Part shown: positions 43,171 through 56,513 of the stretch, piece by piece
How the letters are laid out: each line of letters starts with the position of its first letter
How positions within the stretch are numbered: the first letter of the stretch is position 1
Assembly: GCA_040390855.1 (NCBI GenBank)
Contig: JAZJXO010000024.1
Coordinates: 1-64,000 of the forward strand
Direction: 5' to 3'
DNA: 64,000 bases
From: Parvibaculum sp040390855
Lineage (GTDB): Bacteria > Pseudomonadota > Alphaproteobacteria > Parvibaculales > Parvibaculaceae
Notes under the pieces: generated by a model
Databases searched by the model: none
Seen by the model: only the letters and a program-made list of their open reading frames with translations
What the model was told of the DNA's origin: nothing
Translations under genes and position numbers: made by a program

Positions 43171-44033
43171 ACAGGCATATTGTCGATCAGCCGTGTACGT
43201 CCTATTTTTGCCGCCACAAGAATGCGTGCAGGGCTTGTCACGCGGCCTGTCGGGAAAGGAGCGAGCGATGCGGCCTCGCGCACTTCCAGATAATCCACAT
43301 GGTCAAAGCCAAGCGCGCGGATGCGGTCTAGGCTTTCGCGCGTTGCTTCGGGAATGCTCGCGCCGCCCGCAATTTTTGTCGCCGTTTGGCGGACAATGAT
43401 ATTGAGCCCGCCCGCAGCCTTGCGTTCGTCGGGTGTGAGATAGACATTGCGCGATGACATGGCGAGGCCGTCGCTCTCGCGCAGGATCGGTCCGCCGACG
43501 ATCTCGACGGGAATATTGAGGTCGGCGACCATGCGGCGGATCACCTGTAGCTGTTGCCAGTCCTTTTCGCCGAAGATCGCAATGTCGGGCATGGCTTGCA
43601 GGATCAGCTTCGAGACGATAGTGGCGACGCCGGCAAAATGCGTCGGGCGCATCTCGCCTTCGAGCGGAGCGGAGACCCCGGCGACACTCACCGTGGTCGA
43701 GAAACCCTGCGGATACATTTCAGCGGGCGTCGGCGCGAAGATGAGGTCGCCGCGACCGCCGAGCTTTGCGGCATCCGCGGCTTCGGTGCGCGGATAGGCG
43801 TCGAGGTCTTCATGCGGTGCAAATTGCGTCGGGTTGACGAAGATCGAAACGATCGCGCGGTCGCATTTTGTTTTGACGAGATCGACCAGTGACAGATGGC
43901 CGTCATGCAATGCGCCCATTGTGGGCACGAGGCCGACGGTAAGCCCCGCCTTGCGCCAGTCGGCCACGGTCGCGCGCAAGTTCGCAACGCTGCGGGCGAC
44001 GGGGATTTTGTAGCTGGTTGTGTCGAGCGCCAT
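43167..44033 (-). CDS. panC: Pantothenate synthetase
   Basis: PanC joins pantoate and beta-alanine with ATP to make pantothenate, the coenzyme A precursor. The 288-residue product has the nucleotidyltransferase HIGH-like motif MGALHDGHLSLV near 39, FVNPTQFAPHEDLDAYPR near 66, FGEKDWQQLQVIRRM near 154 and the KMSKS-like MSSRNVYL near 192. panB is not adjacent. The gene is divergent to the small secreted protein at 44139. Confidence 0.95.
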   Translation of the reverse strand: MALDTTSYKIPVARSVANLRATVADWRKAGLTVGLVPTMGALHDGHLSLVDLVKTKCDRAIVSIFVNPTQFAPHEDLDAYPRTEAADAAKLGGRGDLIFAPTPAEMYPQGFSTTVSVAGVSAPLEGEMRPTHFAGVATIVSKLILQAMPDIAIFGEKDWQQLQVIRRMVADLNIPVEIVGGPILRESDGLAMSSRNVYLTPDERKAAGGLNIIVRQTATKIAGGASIPEATRESLDRIRALGFDHVDYLEVREAASLAPFPTGRVTSPARILVAAKIGRTRLIDNMPV

Positions 44034-44138
44034 CTTGTTTACTCGCGGGTGGGGAAGCGAAAACCGGCGCGACCTTAAACGAACAAAGTCCGCTGCTCAA
44101 CGGTTGGAAATCCGTTCCGCGAGGCCCATATAGAAAGA

Positions 44139-44462
44139 ATGAACAGTTCGATTAGCAGCGCTTCGCTCCTTGCGGCTTGTCTCGTGCTCGCCGCGACAGC
44201 CTCCGCTCACGCCCAGCAATTCCCGTGGGAACCGGCATCACCGCCGGTCTATGCCCCGCCCAAATCGGCGCCGGTTGAGCTACCCAAAGCGGATGCGCCC
44301 GCGCATGTCGTGCCGGGTCACAAGAGCACATATGGTTATGTTGCACCTTATGAGAGCGACGGTCCGGTCGTTCCGCCGACGGGTCCGGGTGGAGAAACGC
44401 GCGGATGGGTGCCCGGACACCATGACGCCAAGGGGGCGTGGGTGCCCGGACATCCCAAATAA
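44139..44462 (+). CDS. Small secreted proline-rich protein, unknown
   Basis: The 107-residue product has a clear signal peptide (hydrophobic 9-22, cleavage near AHA/QQ at 25) and a low-complexity Pro/Gly/Ala body. The tail has two copies of a WVPGH motif (GWVPGHHDAKGAWVPGH) and one related VVPGHKSTYGYV earlier, a pattern seen in several alphaproteobacterial exported proteins of unknown role. Stop lies directly against the convergent alcohol dehydrogenase stop with no gap. Confidence 0.65.
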   Translation: MNSSISSASLLAACLVLAATASAHAQQFPWEPASPPVYAPPKSAPVELPKADAPAHVVPGHKSTYGYVAPYESDGPVVPPTGPGGETRGWVPGHHDAKGAWVPGHPK

Positions 44463-45637
44463 TCACATGAGCCGTCCTTCAATCGCATTGCGATAGAGTG
44501 TTTCATATTCGCCGCGTGTCATGGGCAGCGGGTTGCCGCCGGTTGACGGGTCTTCGAGCGCCATCGGTGCGCCTTCCTCGATCATGTCGAGATCGACGCC
44601 GATTTCTTTCAGCGTGTGCGGAATGCCCACAGTCTCACGCAGTTCAAGAACCCAATCGACAAAGCCGCCATAGGTCTGGTTTTTGAGGCCCATATAGCGG
44701 GCCGATGCGGCGAGGCGTTCCTCGATCACGGATTTATTGTGCACGAGAACGTAAGGCATAATCACAGCATTGGTGAGGCCGTGATGTGTGCCGCGCAGCG
44801 ACGAGCAGGGATGGCTCATCGCGTGCATTGCGCCGAGGCCTTTCTGGAAAGCCGTCGCGCCCATCGAGGACGCCGCCATCATAAAAGACCGCGCTTCGAT
44901 ATTGCTGCCCGATTTGACAGCGAGCGGCAGCCATTCCTTGCAAAGCCGCATTCCTTCAAGCGCGATGCCCTGCGCGAGCGGGTGGAAGAACGGGCTGCAA
45001 TAGGCCTCCAGGCTGTGCGACAGCGCGTCCATGCCCGTCGCCGCCGTGATGTGGGCGGGCAGGCCGAGTGTGAGTTCGGGGTCCGCAATCACTTCGACGG
45101 GCAGCATTTTCGGATGGAAAATGATTTTCTTCGTGTGGTCGCGTTCGTCCACGATGACAGCGGCGCGTCCGACTTCCGAGCCGGTGCCGGCCGTTGTCGG
45201 CACGGCGATCACAGGTGCGATGCCGGCAGGGTCGGCGCGGCTCCACCAGTCCTCGCGGTCTTCATAGTCCCACAAGGGCCGCGTCTGGCCGGACATGAAG
45301 GCAATCGCTTTTCCTGCGTCCATCGCGCTGCCACCACCGAAAACGATGACGCCGTCATGTTTGCCGTTGCGGTAAATCTTGAGGCCCGCGTCCACATCCG
45401 CGCCGACGGGATTGGGATGCACGTCGGCAAAGAGTGCGCAGGCAAGTCCCGCATGTTCGAGCGAGCCGATAGCATCCATGATCATGGGCAGCGGCTTCAG
45501 GCCCGGATCGGTGACGAGCAGCGGACGGCGAATGCCTGCCGCGCGGCAGGCGTCGGGCAGTTCCTTGATGCGGCCCGCGCCGAATTTGATTTTCGTCGGA
45601 TAGTTCCAGTTGCCCGTCAGCGAGGCATATTGGTCGA

Positions 45638-45641
<4 letters not shown>
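44463..45641 (-). CDS. Iron-containing alcohol dehydrogenase
   Basis: Group III Fe-ADHs oxidise alcohols with NAD(P). The 392-residue product has the nucleotide motif FGGGSAMDAGKAIA near 101, VPTTAGTGSEVGRAAVI near 147, and metal ligands in GMDALSHSLEAYCS and HAMSHPCSSLRGTHHGLTNA. It is the last gene of a four-gene minus-strand operon (permease, ligase, aldehyde dehydrogenase, this gene) and overlaps the aldehyde dehydrogenase stop by four bases. In that context it would oxidise the hydroxyl of a gamma-glutamylated amino alcohol (inference). Confidence 0.9.
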
Positions 45642-47028
<1,387 letters not shown>

Positions 47029-47032
<4 letters not shown>

Positions 47033-48405
47033 GAACGTTCAAATCCTCTTGTGACTTCCCAGTCGGTCACGCGCCGGTCATATTCAAGCTGTTCCCAGCG
47101 GCCTGTATGGAGATAGTGCTCTACTACATCTTTGCCGAAAGCGCTCTTGAACATTTTTGATTTGTCGAGATCGTCGAGTGCCCCGCGCAAGGTTTTGGAG
47201 AGTAAAGGGACATCGCCGACATAGGCGTCGCCTTTGAACTCAGGCTCCAGTTTCAGCTTGTTGTCGATGCCTTCAAGGCCTGCCGCGATCATGGCCGCAA
47301 AGGCGAGATAGGGGTTCAGGTCCGCGCCGCCAATGCGACATTCCACCCGCAGGCTTTTTCCGTGGCCACAGATGCGATAGCCCGCCGTGCGGTTGTCGTT
47401 CGACCAGACAATGTTGGTTGGCGCGAAAGTGCCGTTCACAAAGCGCTTGTAGGAATTGATGTTCGGCGCGAGGAAGTAGGTCATTTCGCGCGCGTGCCTG
47501 ATCTGGCCTGCGAGGAATTGTTGGGCGAGTTCGGACAGGCCATGCAGTTTGCTCTTCGGATCGTGGAACAGCGCTTTCTTGCCTGCCTGATCCCAGAAGG
47601 ACATATGGATGTGGCAGCTTGAGCCCGCCTTTTCATAGTCCCATTTGGCCATGAAGGTGATCGCCTTGCCGTGCAGATGGGCGATTTCCTTGATGCCGTT
47701 TTTGAGGATCGTGTGGCGGTCGGCCATTTCCAGCGCTTCGGCATAGCGGATGTTGATTTCTTCCTGACCCGCGCCCCATTCGCCTTTGGAGTTTTCGACG
47801 GGGATCGCCGCGCCCTCCAGCCCGTTGCGGATGGCGCGCATGATCCCTTCTTCTTTGGTCGTCGCAAAGATGTGGTAGTCCTGAATGTAATTGCTTTGCG
47901 TCTTGAGATCGTGGAAGCGCTTGTCGGCCGCGCTCTCGTAGGTCTCGTTGAAGAGATAGAATTCAAGCTCTGATGCTGTGTAGGCCATCATCTTTTTGGC
48001 GGCGAGGCGCTTCAACTGCTTCTTCAGCATGGAGCGCGGCGCGTGGGGCACGTCTTCGCCGTGATGGTCGAGCGTGTCGCAGATGACGAGCGCGGTGCCG
48101 GGCAGCCATGGGATGCGGCGCAATGTCCCCAGATCGGGCTTCATCACAAAATCGCCATAGCCGTCCGACCAGCTTGCGGCCTTGTAGCCGGGCACGGGTT
48201 CCATATCCATGTCCACCGTCAGCAGATAGTTGCAGCCATGCGTTTCGTGAACAGCCGTGTCGAGGAAGTAGTTCGCCTGCATCCGCTTGCCGATGAGGCG
48301 TCCCTGCATGTCGGGTATGGCCATGATGATGGTGTCGATCTCGCCTTTGGTCACGAGATTGGACAGCTGATCGAGAGTGAGAAGTCCTGGCAGGGATTTC
48401 GGCAT
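47029..48405 (-). CDS. Glutamine-synthetase-like gamma-glutamyl-amine ligase
   Basis: The family (PuuA, IpuC, GlnA4 and others) joins the gamma-carboxyl of glutamate to an amine with ATP. The 458-residue product has the GS core: ASELEFYLFNETY near 145, GQEEINIRYAEALEMADRH near 212, HGKAITFMAKW near 247, SSCHIHMSFW near 264 and NRTAGYRICGHGKSLRVECRIGGADLNPYLA near 338. It lacks the NLYxL adenylylation-site loop of true GlnA. Its neighbours (permease, aldehyde and alcohol dehydrogenase) support an amine-degradation role; the amine is not known. Confidence 0.87.
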
Positions 48406-48479
48406 CAGACGTGCTCCTGAAAGTCGTACAAAAAGAAACGGCCTGCGGTGGTAAGCCGTAGTCCGTTTTCCGTTTGAAT

Positions 48480-48509
48480 TTGGAGGGCTCTCCTCGGCGA
48501 GCCCTCCAA
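48480..48509. terminator. Perfect hairpin between permease and ligase genes
   Basis: TTGGAGGGCTC (48480-48490) and GAGCCCTCCAA (48499-48509) form an 11-bp perfect stem with an 8-base loop in the 133-base gap behind the permease stop on the minus strand. No T-run follows on either strand, so it may be an attenuator, processing site or stabiliser that lets permease and enzymes be made at different levels, not a simple terminator. Confidence 0.5.
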
Positions 48510-48538
48510 GTTCATGGTCTTCCTTGGCGATCTGAAAC

Positions 48539-50092
48539 TTACTGTTTCAGCGCCGCTTCGGCAGCCGCGATTGCGGCTTGCTTCTTGGCGATCATGTCGC
48601 CGATGGGCGGGCCCTGGAAACGACGGTTCTCGAATACGATCCAGATAATCCCCGTCAGCACGAGGAAGCCGATGGTGATGTTGAGCGCCCAATCATTCGG
48701 CGGCTGAATGCCGATGATGAAGATGAGGACCATCGAGATGATCGAGAGGATGGCAAACAGGGAAAAGAGGCCGCGGCCGAGATTCCATGGACCCATTGTC
48801 GGCCATTTCTTTGTGCCGTAGGTGAAGAGGCCAAGCGTGATCGGAATGGCGAAGGAGAAGAACAGGAAGATAACTGTGCAGGATACAACGACCGTATAGA
48901 CCGGTGTTTCGCCGAGAGTCACCTGTGACGAACCCCAGACGAAAAGAACGGCAAGGGTTGCGCCCGTCCAGATGGCGGCAACAGGTGTGCGGTATTTCGG
49001 CGAGACTTTGGCGAGCGCCTTGGAGAAGGGGAGGCCGCCGTCACGCGAGAAGGCGAAGATCATGCGCGAGACGGATGTCACTGTTGCCAGACCGCAAAGG
49101 AACTGCGAGATGAAAATAGCGACATAGAGCGTTTCTTTGAGACCGAAGCCGACCTGCGCATCCATGGCCCAGAAAAACACGTTCCAGCCTTGCTTGGCTG
49201 CTTCATCCATATTCGGGATCATCAGAACGAAAGCGCAGAGCATGATGTAGCCGAAGATGGCTGACCACAGAACCGACATCACCATGCCACGCGGCACGGA
49301 GTGAGCGGCTTTGACGGTTTCTTCCGATGTATGGGCAGAGGCGTCATAGCCCGTGATTGTATAGATGGGCAGCAGGAGGCCGAGCAGGAAAACCCAACTG
49401 TCGGACACGGCGGGCCAGACGCTGGCACCTGCTTCACCGGAATAGTTGGTGAAGGTGAAGAGACGCGCGAAGTCATAGCTCGGCGCAACCATGAGGCACA
49501 CGATGGTGAGTGCCAGTGCCGTCGCGAAGATGAGGTAACCGGAAAAGTCGGTCATCTTCGTGGTGAGGTCGATGCCATAGTGATTGAAGAGGGCCTGTAG
49601 GCCGGTCAGCACTGTCAGGAATAAAATGCGTGTTGTGATCGTGTCTTCCATGCCCAGAGCGGAACCGAAGGCACCGAAGAAGAAATAATAGGTGCCCACA
49701 TTGATGGCACCGAGCACGGTCACAAGACCGAGCAGGTTGAACCAGGCCGTCACCCAGCCGGTGAAGCGGTTGCCGAGAATGGAACCCCAGTGATAGAGAC
49801 CACCGGCGGTCGGATAGGCGGAGGCGATCTGACCCATGGCGAGAGCGAAGACACCCGAGATGAAACAGCCGACGGGCCAGCCGATGCCGATGGCGATGCC
49901 GCCTGCACCCGATGTGGCCTGCGCCAGCGAATTGATGCCGCCGGAGAGGATGCAGATGATCGAGAATGAAATGGCAAAGTTGGAGAAGCCACCCATGCTT
50001 CGCTTCAACTCCTGGGCATAGCCCATACTGTGCAGGATCTTGACGTCATCACTCGTTTCGCCAGCCCCTGACGAATTTGAATTTGTACTCAT
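48539..50092 (-). CDS. Amino acid/amine permease (APC superfamily)
   Basis: The 517-residue product has twelve hydrophobic segments and the APC signature GYAQELKRSMGGFSNFAISFSII near 24-46, FGLKETLYVAIFISQFLCGLATV near 310 and SRMIFAFSRDGGLPFS near 340, as in GABA, choline or ethanolamine-type permeases. AGGGGAAG just before the ATG on the minus strand is a good ribosome-binding site. It is the first gene of the operon and probably imports the amine that the ligase-like enzyme modifies. Confidence 0.88.
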   Translation of the reverse strand: MSTNSNSSGAGETSDDVKILHSMGYAQELKRSMGGFSNFAISFSIICILSGGINSLAQATSGAGGIAIGIGWPVGCFISGVFALAMGQIASAYPTAGGLYHWGSILGNRFTGWVTAWFNLLGLVTVLGAINVGTYYFFFGAFGSALGMEDTITTRILFLTVLTGLQALFNHYGIDLTTKMTDFSGYLIFATALALTIVCLMVAPSYDFARLFTFTNYSGEAGASVWPAVSDSWVFLLGLLLPIYTITGYDASAHTSEETVKAAHSVPRGMVMSVLWSAIFGYIMLCAFVLMIPNMDEAAKQGWNVFFWAMDAQVGFGLKETLYVAIFISQFLCGLATVTSVSRMIFAFSRDGGLPFSKALAKVSPKYRTPVAAIWTGATLAVLFVWGSSQVTLGETPVYTVVVSCTVIFLFFSFAIPITLGLFTYGTKKWPTMGPWNLGRGLFSLFAILSIISMVLIFIIGIQPPNDWALNITIGFLVLTGIIWIVFENRRFQGPPIGDMIAKKQAAIAAAEAALKQ

Positions 50093-50542
50093 CTTCCCCT
50101 CGTGTTCGACATGTGTTGCGAAAAATTAGAAACGCAGTTGGCCTCACTCTTAGACGGTTGGACGAAAAGTCGGGCATTGATGGTCGTATCGACGGTCAGC
50201 AAACAGCAGTCAGCGATTACCCCCTCAGCGCAAGCTGAAGGGCGATGGTATGCCCGTATTTTCTCACTCGGATTTGTGACTTCATTGGCGAGCGGCCCCC
50301 CTTCAGCGACCGCGTACCTTTCCAATAACTAAGTCTGCACAGTTTCAAATTGTTTTGTCATCATCATAATCATCTTGGGTTTTCCGATTTTGAGATTGGT
50401 CCTATCTGTTTCGCGGATTTATGGACGTCTGTTGCACGTCTGCTGTGCCGACACTGTGGATGAAATGTGCAAGCTGTTGACCTCGCGCTTGCGCAACCAC
50501 AGACTCGTATCAGTGATTCCAGTGATCAGGCTCGGGGGCCAG
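50093..50542. promoter_or_regulatory. Divergent control region between permease operon and mipZ
   Basis: A 450-base stretch without a supported gene between two divergent units. The mipZ frame is open through part of it but the extension has no MipZ similarity or ribosome-binding site. A small hairpin CCTCAGC-GCAA-GCTGAAGG (about 50223-50240) with a tetraloop is present. No known riboswitch or clear promoter hexamers were recognised on either strand. Confidence 0.4.
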
Positions 50543-51415
50543 ATGAATAATTCGGCTCAAAGCGGGGCGGCCCATATGGGCGGCGTTGCACATGCCATTG
50601 TTCTAGGTAATGAAAAAGGCGGTTCTGGCAAAACCACAACGGCGATGCACGTTATTGCGCTGTTGCTGCATGAAGGTGCCAAAGTCGGTTCGATTGATCT
50701 TGATGGCCGCCAGCGCTCGCTGACGCGCTATGTCGAGAACCGTAAGGCCTGGGCCGATGGGGCGAAGGTCAATCTGGTTATGCCGGATCATGTGGTGCTC
50801 CCCAGATCGGAACTCGGTTCCGTGGCGGAAGCGCAGGCGGCGGAGCGCGCGGCTTTTGAAGAGGCGTTCACGAGGTTGGCTGTCGCCAATGATTTTATCG
50901 TGATCGACTGCCCCGGCACGGACAGCTTTCTGTCGCGGCTCGGCCATGCGGTCGCCGATACGCTTATCACGCCGATGAATGACAGCTTTGTGGATTTCGA
51001 TCTGCTCGGTCGCGTCGATCCGCAGAGCTGGAAGATCAAAGGGCCGAGCGTCTATGCCGAAATGGTGTGGGAGGCCCGCAAGCGCCGTCTGATAGCCGAT
51101 GGTGGCGAGATCGACTGGATCGTTATCCGCAACCGCCTGTCGACATTGGCCGCGAAGAACAAGCGCCGCGTTGAAGGTGTGCTGGAGGATTTGGCGACGC
51201 GTATCGGCTTCCGCACCGCGCCGGGTTTTGGTGAGCGTGTGATCTTCCGCGAGATGTTTCCTTCGGGCCTGACGCTGCTCGACCTGCGTTCGGAGGGCGT
51301 CGATGCGCAGCTTTCCATGTCGCATGTGGCGGCGCGGGCCGAAGTGCGCGGTCTGCTCGATGCGCTCAATCTGTCGTATTTTCAGCAACGTCGAGACATT
51401 GCGGGCGCGGCTTAA
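50543..51415 (+). CDS. mipZ: Division-plane positioning ATPase MipZ
   Basis: MipZ is a ParA/MinD-type ATPase that binds ParB at the poles and blocks FtsZ there, so placing the division septum. From ATG 50543 the product has 290 residues, with the deviant Walker A KGGSGKT at 25-31 (VLGNEKGGSGKTTTA), SIDLDGRQRSLTRYVENR near 54 and Walker B FIVIDCPGTDSFLS near 120; the GxDxRQ and SFVDFDLLG patterns are typical of MipZ rather than ParA. No parB is adjacent. Its stop shares TTAA with the convergent carboxypeptidase stop. Confidence 0.92.
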   Translation: MNNSAQSGAAHMGGVAHAIVLGNEKGGSGKTTTAMHVIALLLHEGAKVGSIDLDGRQRSLTRYVENRKAWADGAKVNLVMPDHVVLPRSELGSVAEAQAAERAAFEEAFTRLAVANDFIVIDCPGTDSFLSRLGHAVADTLITPMNDSFVDFDLLGRVDPQSWKIKGPSVYAEMVWEARKRRLIADGGEIDWIVIRNRLSTLAAKNKRRVEGVLEDLATRIGFRTAPGFGERVIFREMFPSGLTLLDLRSEGVDAQLSMSHVAARAEVRGLLDALNLSYFQQRRDIAGAA

Positions 51416-53187
51416 CCGGCCTCGGTCGGCATGGTCCAGTTGGCAGGCGGAATGGCGATGCAGGAAATCTTCTGACGCGCCAGACGTCCGCAGGCATTGC
51501 GGGCTTCCTTTTCGCCCCCAAAGCCACCGAAGCGCGAGCGATAGAGCGTGCGGTTGTCGGTGGAAAGAACCGGAATGGTCACAGGCACGGCGGTTGCCAG
51601 TTCGATCGGGGCTGCTTTGATCGCATCGCGGATGCGTGAGACCGCATCGCCCTGATCGCTATAGGCGCCGATCTGGATGATCCATGTCCCTGCCGGAATA
51701 AGCGGTTCCTTGTCGGTCCAGCCGCGCTGGGGCTTGGCGGTGCCGGATTCAACAACGGCGGTACGTAAGCCCAATGTTGTTGCTGCGGCGGGTGTCGTGG
51801 CTTGTGTCAAGGTAGCCATCTGCGGGCTCTCGCTCGCATTGGCAGGCGAGACGATCATATGGCTCAATTCGCGGCCAGCAGTGCGCACAGGGCCTTCCGC
51901 TTTGCTGAAGGCGGCCAGCGTATAGGCGGTCACCTGATCAAGCGGCGCGGCGGTATTTTGCGGTGCCGTTGTTGTTGTCGTCGCGGCTGCGGCAGCGAGG
52001 GGCGCAACAGCAGCAACAGGCTCGGGTTCTGTCGGCTGAACAGCGGCAACCTGCTGGCGCACTGGCGGCAGGGCGTTGACCGCCGGACGTGTGGCCATGC
52101 GCGATGTTGAGGTCAGGCTCGCGACCTGTTCAGTGCCGGTATAGGATTCTTCGTCGGGATCATGTTCGTCGTCCACCGAGGCGATGAGCGCATCAAGCGC
52201 TGCCGTGTCGGGGCGCATGTTCGGTGTAGGCGCAGGGCCGGCGTCGATCACCGAGGGCTTGTTCAGCGACGCGAATTTCGTGCTGTTCCCGTCTTTCAGC
52301 GCAATGGCGGTCGGCAGGGTGCGGTCGAGGATCGCCACCATTTGCAGGTCGCGGGCGCGCGCCGTTTTGCCGCCCAGCACCACGCCGATGACGGACTTGC
52401 CGTCGCGCTTCACTGTCGTCGTCAGGTTGAAACCTGACGCAGCCGTATAGCCGGTCTTGAGGCCGTTCATGCCTTCATATTTGCCGAGAAGGTGGTTGTG
52501 GTTCTTGATGACCTTGCCGTCCCAGGCAAAGGTCTTGGTGCCGAAATAGGTGAAATAACGAGGGAAATCGACCTGAATGCGATGGGCGAGTGTCGCCTGA
52601 TCGCGGGCCGTTGTGAGCTGCGATTTATTGGGCAGGCCTGACGCGTTCATATAGGTCGTGCGGCTCATGCCCATGGCGCGGGCTTTGCTGGTCATCAGTG
52701 TGGCGAACTTTTTTTCCGTGCCGCCGACATATTCGGCGACGACCACAGCAATGTCATTGGCCGATTTGGTGACGAGGGCGAGGATCGCGTCTTCGACGCG
52801 GATCGTGGCGCCGGGATTGAGGCCGAGGCGCGACGGCGCCTGCGAGGCGGCGCGCTGCGAGACGGGCATCCGCGTGTTCAGCGTGATCTGGCCCTTTTGC
52901 AGTTTTTCAAACAGCAGATAGAGGGTCATCACCTTGGTCAGTGAGGCCGGATAGCACTGGGCATCAGCATTGCTCTGATAGAGGATGCGACCTGTATAAG
53001 CGTCCATCACCAGCGAAGCGGCTTTGGGTTCGTAGGGTGCGGCTTTCTTTTTGCGGGTTTTGGCGTCAGCGGACGTCGCACCGAGGCAGAGGGCCAGTGT
53101 GAGGATCGCGGCTACAAAAATCCGGTGCAGACCCGCGCTGCTCTTCAATGATTGACCCGTCAATGCTCTGAACGCCCACGCATACAT
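51412..53187 (-). CDS. D-alanyl-D-alanine carboxypeptidase with C-terminal SPOR domain
   Basis: The enzyme trims peptidoglycan stem peptides; SPOR domains bind denuded glycan at the septum. From ATG 53187 the product is 591 residues: signal peptide (hydrophobic 22-38, ending SADA), S11-family peptidase with SLTK (Ser82, Lys85), SAN (142-144) and KTG (244-246), a long low-complexity Ala/Thr/Pro linker (about 355-500), and a SPOR domain (about 508-580, WIIQIGAYSDQGDAV, LYRSRFGGFGGEKEARNAC). Upstream in-frame ATG codons at 53232 and 53274 would add residues before the signal peptide. The start is therefore uncertain, the function is not. Confidence 0.9.
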   Translation of the reverse strand: MYAWAFRALTGQSLKSSAGLHRIFVAAILTLALCLGATSADAKTRKKKAAPYEPKAASLVMDAYTGRILYQSNADAQCYPASLTKVMTLYLLFEKLQKGQITLNTRMPVSQRAASQAPSRLGLNPGATIRVEDAILALVTKSANDIAVVVAEYVGGTEKKFATLMTSKARAMGMSRTTYMNASGLPNKSQLTTARDQATLAHRIQVDFPRYFTYFGTKTFAWDGKVIKNHNHLLGKYEGMNGLKTGYTAASGFNLTTTVKRDGKSVIGVVLGGKTARARDLQMVAILDRTLPTAIALKDGNSTKFASLNKPSVIDAGPAPTPNMRPDTAALDALIASVDDEHDPDEESYTGTEQVASLTSTSRMATRPAVNALPPVRQQVAAVQPTEPEPVAAVAPLAAAAATTTTTAPQNTAAPLDQVTAYTLAAFSKAEGPVRTAGRELSHMIVSPANASESPQMATLTQATTPAAATTLGLRTAVVESGTAKPQRGWTDKEPLIPAGTWIIQIGAYSDQGDAVSRIRDAIKAAPIELATAVPVTIPVLSTDNRTLYRSRFGGFGGEKEARNACGRLARQKISCIAIPPANWTMPTEAG

Positions 53188-53655
53188 ACCCGGAACACCC
53201 CTTAACCGACCGGACTCGCGGTCCGCCGTCATTCCCGCGCTTTGAATCCCCTGTGGAAACAGTAATCCGATCATGGCTGATTGTGAATCCCCTCTGGACG
53301 ATAAAATCCAAAAAACTTCGGAAATTCCGAGACTTGCGGCGAAATCACTGGTTCAGGCGACTCTACAGCAGCGCGATTGAGAAAATCTTAACCCATCTGT
53401 TAAGGACTGTTCAGAATTGGAGCGGATTGTTAACGGAGACCTGAGTCGATCCTGTTCGTATTTTTCGGCAGAGTTTCGCCTGCTTTGCCCTTTTGGGGCG
53501 TGATTGGTGAATGATCCTCAGGGGGCTTTGAATTTAGAAGAATTAACCTACATGATAGGAGCAATGGTCGCCTTGATTTGCGGCCAGCTCTTGAGATGCC
53601 GGCTTGCCGGGATGGGAGTATTGGCCGGAGTTGAGCGGAATTGCGGGATTGATAC
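53188..53655. promoter_or_regulatory. Divergent control region between carboxypeptidase and clpS
   Basis: About 470 bases between divergent genes, less if the carboxypeptidase starts further upstream. It contains an 18-bp dyad CTTAAC-N6-GTTAAG at 53387-53404 and a further GTTAAC at 53426-53431. TTAA(C) half-sites recall CtrA boxes, but the spacing of 8 rather than 7 bases differs. A frame overlapping the clpS start (53504-53698) lacks support and is not called. Confidence 0.4.
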
Positions 53656-53988
53656 ATGTCTGATGATGACAGACGGCGGGGCGACGATGACGGTGTGAAC
53701 ATCGGCGTCGTCACGAAAACCAAGCCGAAAACGAAAAAACCTTCACTCTACAAGGTTTTGCTGCTTAACGACGACTACACGCCGATGGAGTTTGTTGTGC
53801 TCGTGCTGGAAGAGATTTTCAACAAGGGCAGGGAGGACGCGACGCGTATCATGCTTCACGTCCACCAGCATGGCGTCGGGCTATGCGGTCTCTACACTTA
53901 TGAAGTGGCAGAGACCAAGGTGACGCAGGTGATGGATTTTGCAAGGCAGCATCAACATCCGCTGCAATGCACGATGGAGAGAGAGTAA
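53656..53988 (+). CDS. clpS: ATP-dependent Clp protease adaptor ClpS
   Basis: ClpS brings N-degron substrates to ClpAP. The 110-residue product has a flexible charged N-terminus, then YKVLLLNDDYTPMEFVV near 33 (substrate pocket Asn-Asp-Asp), HVHQHGVGLCGLYTYEVAETK near 68 and QHPLQCTMERE at the end. The basic linker KTKPKTKKPSLY is normal. It precedes clpA by 52 bases, the usual pairing. Confidence 0.96.
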   Translation: MSDDDRRRGDDDGVNIGVVTKTKPKTKKPSLYKVLLLNDDYTPMEFVVLVLEEIFNKGREDATRIMLHVHQHGVGLCGLYTYEVAETKVTQVMDFARQHQHPLQCTMERE

Positions 53989-54040
53989 GCTTGTAACGCG
54001 GGGCCTGAGTCGTAGCTCGCAGCGGAAGGAAAGGTCTTAA

Positions 54041-56413
<2,373 letters not shown>

Positions 56414-56436
56414 GGTTTGCGGAATTAAAGAGATTG

Positions 56437-56471
56437 AAACGGCCATGTGGCGTAAAACTTCATGGCCGTTT
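56437..56471 (+). terminator. Terminator behind clpA
   Basis: AAACGGCCATG (56437-56447) and CATGGCCGTTT (56461-56471) form a perfect 11-bp stem with a 13-base loop, 23 bases behind the clpA stop. Only a short T-run (GTTTTC) follows, so strength is uncertain. Confidence 0.7.
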
Positions 56472-56513
56472 TCAATGACGCTGCGATAACAAAAAATAGA
56501 ACGGGAGAACGAA

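Noticed and set aside
53504..53698. 64-residue frame overlapping the clpS start
   Set aside because: It has one hydrophobic stretch but overlaps the clpS start in another frame, lacks a good ribosome-binding site and matches no family.
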